Shown one piece after another: positions 12,557 to 13,267 of a stretch of 13,267 bases of DNA. Source of the DNA: Nocardioides sp. (GTDB lineage: Bacteria > Actinomycetota > Actinomycetes > Propionibacteriales > Nocardioidaceae). Under the pieces are notes generated by a model. It searched no databases. It saw only the letters and a program-made list of their open reading frames with translations, and was not told the DNA's origin. A program made the position numbers and the translations under genes. The DNA lies in assembly GCA_003519585.1 (NCBI GenBank), contig DOWL01000149.1, positions 431 to 13,697 on the forward strand, given 5' to 3'. Each line of letters begins with the position of its first letter. Positions within the stretch are counted from its first letter, which is position 1.

Positions 12557-13267
12557 ATGGATGAACGGGCTGTCAACGAGCTGCTCGATGCACAACATGG
12601 CGTTGTGTCACGACGTCAGTTGCGGGCATTGCACGTGACCGACGCTGAGATAGAGCGCAAATTGCGCCGCCGGGAGTGGGCACGGATTCACCCAGGCGTC
12701 TACGTCCACCACACCGGGCCGCCGACGCGAGCTCAATGCGAGTGGGCCGCAGTGCTGTTCTACTGGCCCGCTGCGCTGGCCGGCGTTTCGGCCCTGCATG
12801 CGCACAAGGTGCGTGGGTACACGCCCGCGCCGAACGAGCCGGTCGAGGTATGCGTCGGCCGCGATCGACACGTCAAGCGTCGCCCGGGCATCGTCGTTCG
12901 CCAGCACGCGCGGTTTGCCACCCTTTGCAACATGGACCTAAGCCCGCCCCGAGAGCGGCTGGAGCACGCAGCTATCGGTGTGGCCTCACGCAAGAGGAGA
13001 CTCGATGCGAGTGTCGGGGTCCTGGCGGATCTGGTCCAAGCTCGCAGAACTACACCGCGACGTCTGCTCGCCGCCCTGGCGATGCGCACGAGGCTTCGTC
13101 ACAGGGCGCTGCTCATCTCGATCCTGATCGATGTCCAGTCAGGAGCGAACTCCGTCCTGGAGCATCGCTACCTCGTCGACGTGGAGCGCGCTCATGGCCT
13201 CCCGATGGGCGCGAGGCAACGACGAGTGACCGCTGCTGGGACCGTGACGTACCGCGACGTCGAGTAC
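12557..13267 (+). CDS. AbiEi-like N-terminus / DUF559 Vsr-like nuclease domain protein, truncated by window end
   Basis: The first 237 residues of a protein still open at the window edge. The N-terminus is a winged-helix-like region typical of AbiEi-family antitoxin domain proteins: GVVSRRQLRALHVTDAEIER (15-34), RREWARIHPGVYV (38-50), then a middle domain with VSALHAHKVRGY (77-88). The C-terminal part enters the DUF559/Vsr-like nuclease fold: NSVLEHRYLVDVERAHGLP (198-216) with Glu202, and YRDVEY (232-237) with Asp234, two expected PD-(D/E)XK positions; the rest of the active site is beyond the window. Such proteins are numerous in Nocardioides and Streptomyces and mostly orphan, with no demonstrated toxin. 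Codons such as ATA, CTA, AGG and AGA are frequent, unlike the neighbours, suggesting transfer. No Shine-Dalgarno precedes ATG 12557, so the exact start is uncertain. Confidence 0.85.
   Translation, partial: MDERAVNELLDAQHGVVSRRQLRALHVTDAEIERKLRRREWARIHPGVYVHHTGPPTRAQCEWAAVLFYWPAALAGVSALHAHKVRGYTPAPNEPVEVCVGRDRHVKRRPGIVVRQHARFATLCNMDLSPPRERLEHAAIGVASRKRRLDASVGVLADLVQARRTTPRRLLAALAMRTRLRHRALLISILIDVQSGANSVLEHRYLVDVERAHGLPMGARQRRVTAAGTVTYRDVEY

Overview
The window looks like chromosomal DNA from a high-GC actinobacterium, most probably Nocardioides or a close relative (Propionibacteriales). The grounds are: very GC-rich coding with strong G/C third-position bias; a bacterial type A RNase P RNA of actinobacterial character; several genes with a -10 hexamer 6 to 8 bases before the start codon (leaderless-type starts); and, at the left edge, a palindromic repeat of a kind I remember as dispersed in Nocardioides genomes. 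The genus is an inference.

Layout. Positions 1-81 hold a REP-like repeat. Positions 60-2727 (minus) carry a tight three-gene membrane-protein operon, MarC family -> LssY C-terminal domain protein -> DUF998-type protein, with 4-base ATGA overlaps at both junctions. A strong hairpin terminator (2817-2847) separates it from a minus-strand DUF1453/CcdC-like membrane protein (2891-3391). Divergent from that is a small exported beta-rich protein (3616-4017, plus) with its own terminator, then a 14-helix DHA2-type MFS transporter plus a small membrane protein (4152-6175, plus, 2-base gap). A cold shock protein with a long structured leader follows (6386-6589, plus), closed by a hairpin, and facing it is RNase P RNA (rnpB, 6731-7162, minus).

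Positions 7221-10653 (minus) form the most interesting unit: circularly permuted ATP-grasp -> alpha-E protein -> transglutaminase-like protease, with overlaps of 7 and 4 bases. This trio is a known conserved cassette, predicted from comparative genomics to make and process an unidentified peptide or peptide tag; its chemistry is largely uncharacterised. Here the ATP-grasp protein carries an odd low-complexity tail ending in a 12-residue polyglutamine tract. A 43-base gap at 10654-10696 separates it from a divergent pair of small genes (59-aa SPOR-like protein and 90-aa three-helix protein).

Positions 11180-12361 (minus) encode an exported PQQ-type sugar dehydrogenase homologue. The right edge (12557-13267, plus) is the first 237 codons of an AbiEi-like/DUF559 protein with an accessory-gene codon signature, cut off by the window end.

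I found no tRNA, rRNA, insertion sequence, integrase or CRISPR array. The best candidates for something under-described are the tailed ATP-grasp/alpha-E/transglutaminase cassette, the 11-bp tandem repeats that lie both in the 3' end of that cassette and just upstream of rnpB, and the MarC-LssY-DUF998 operon.
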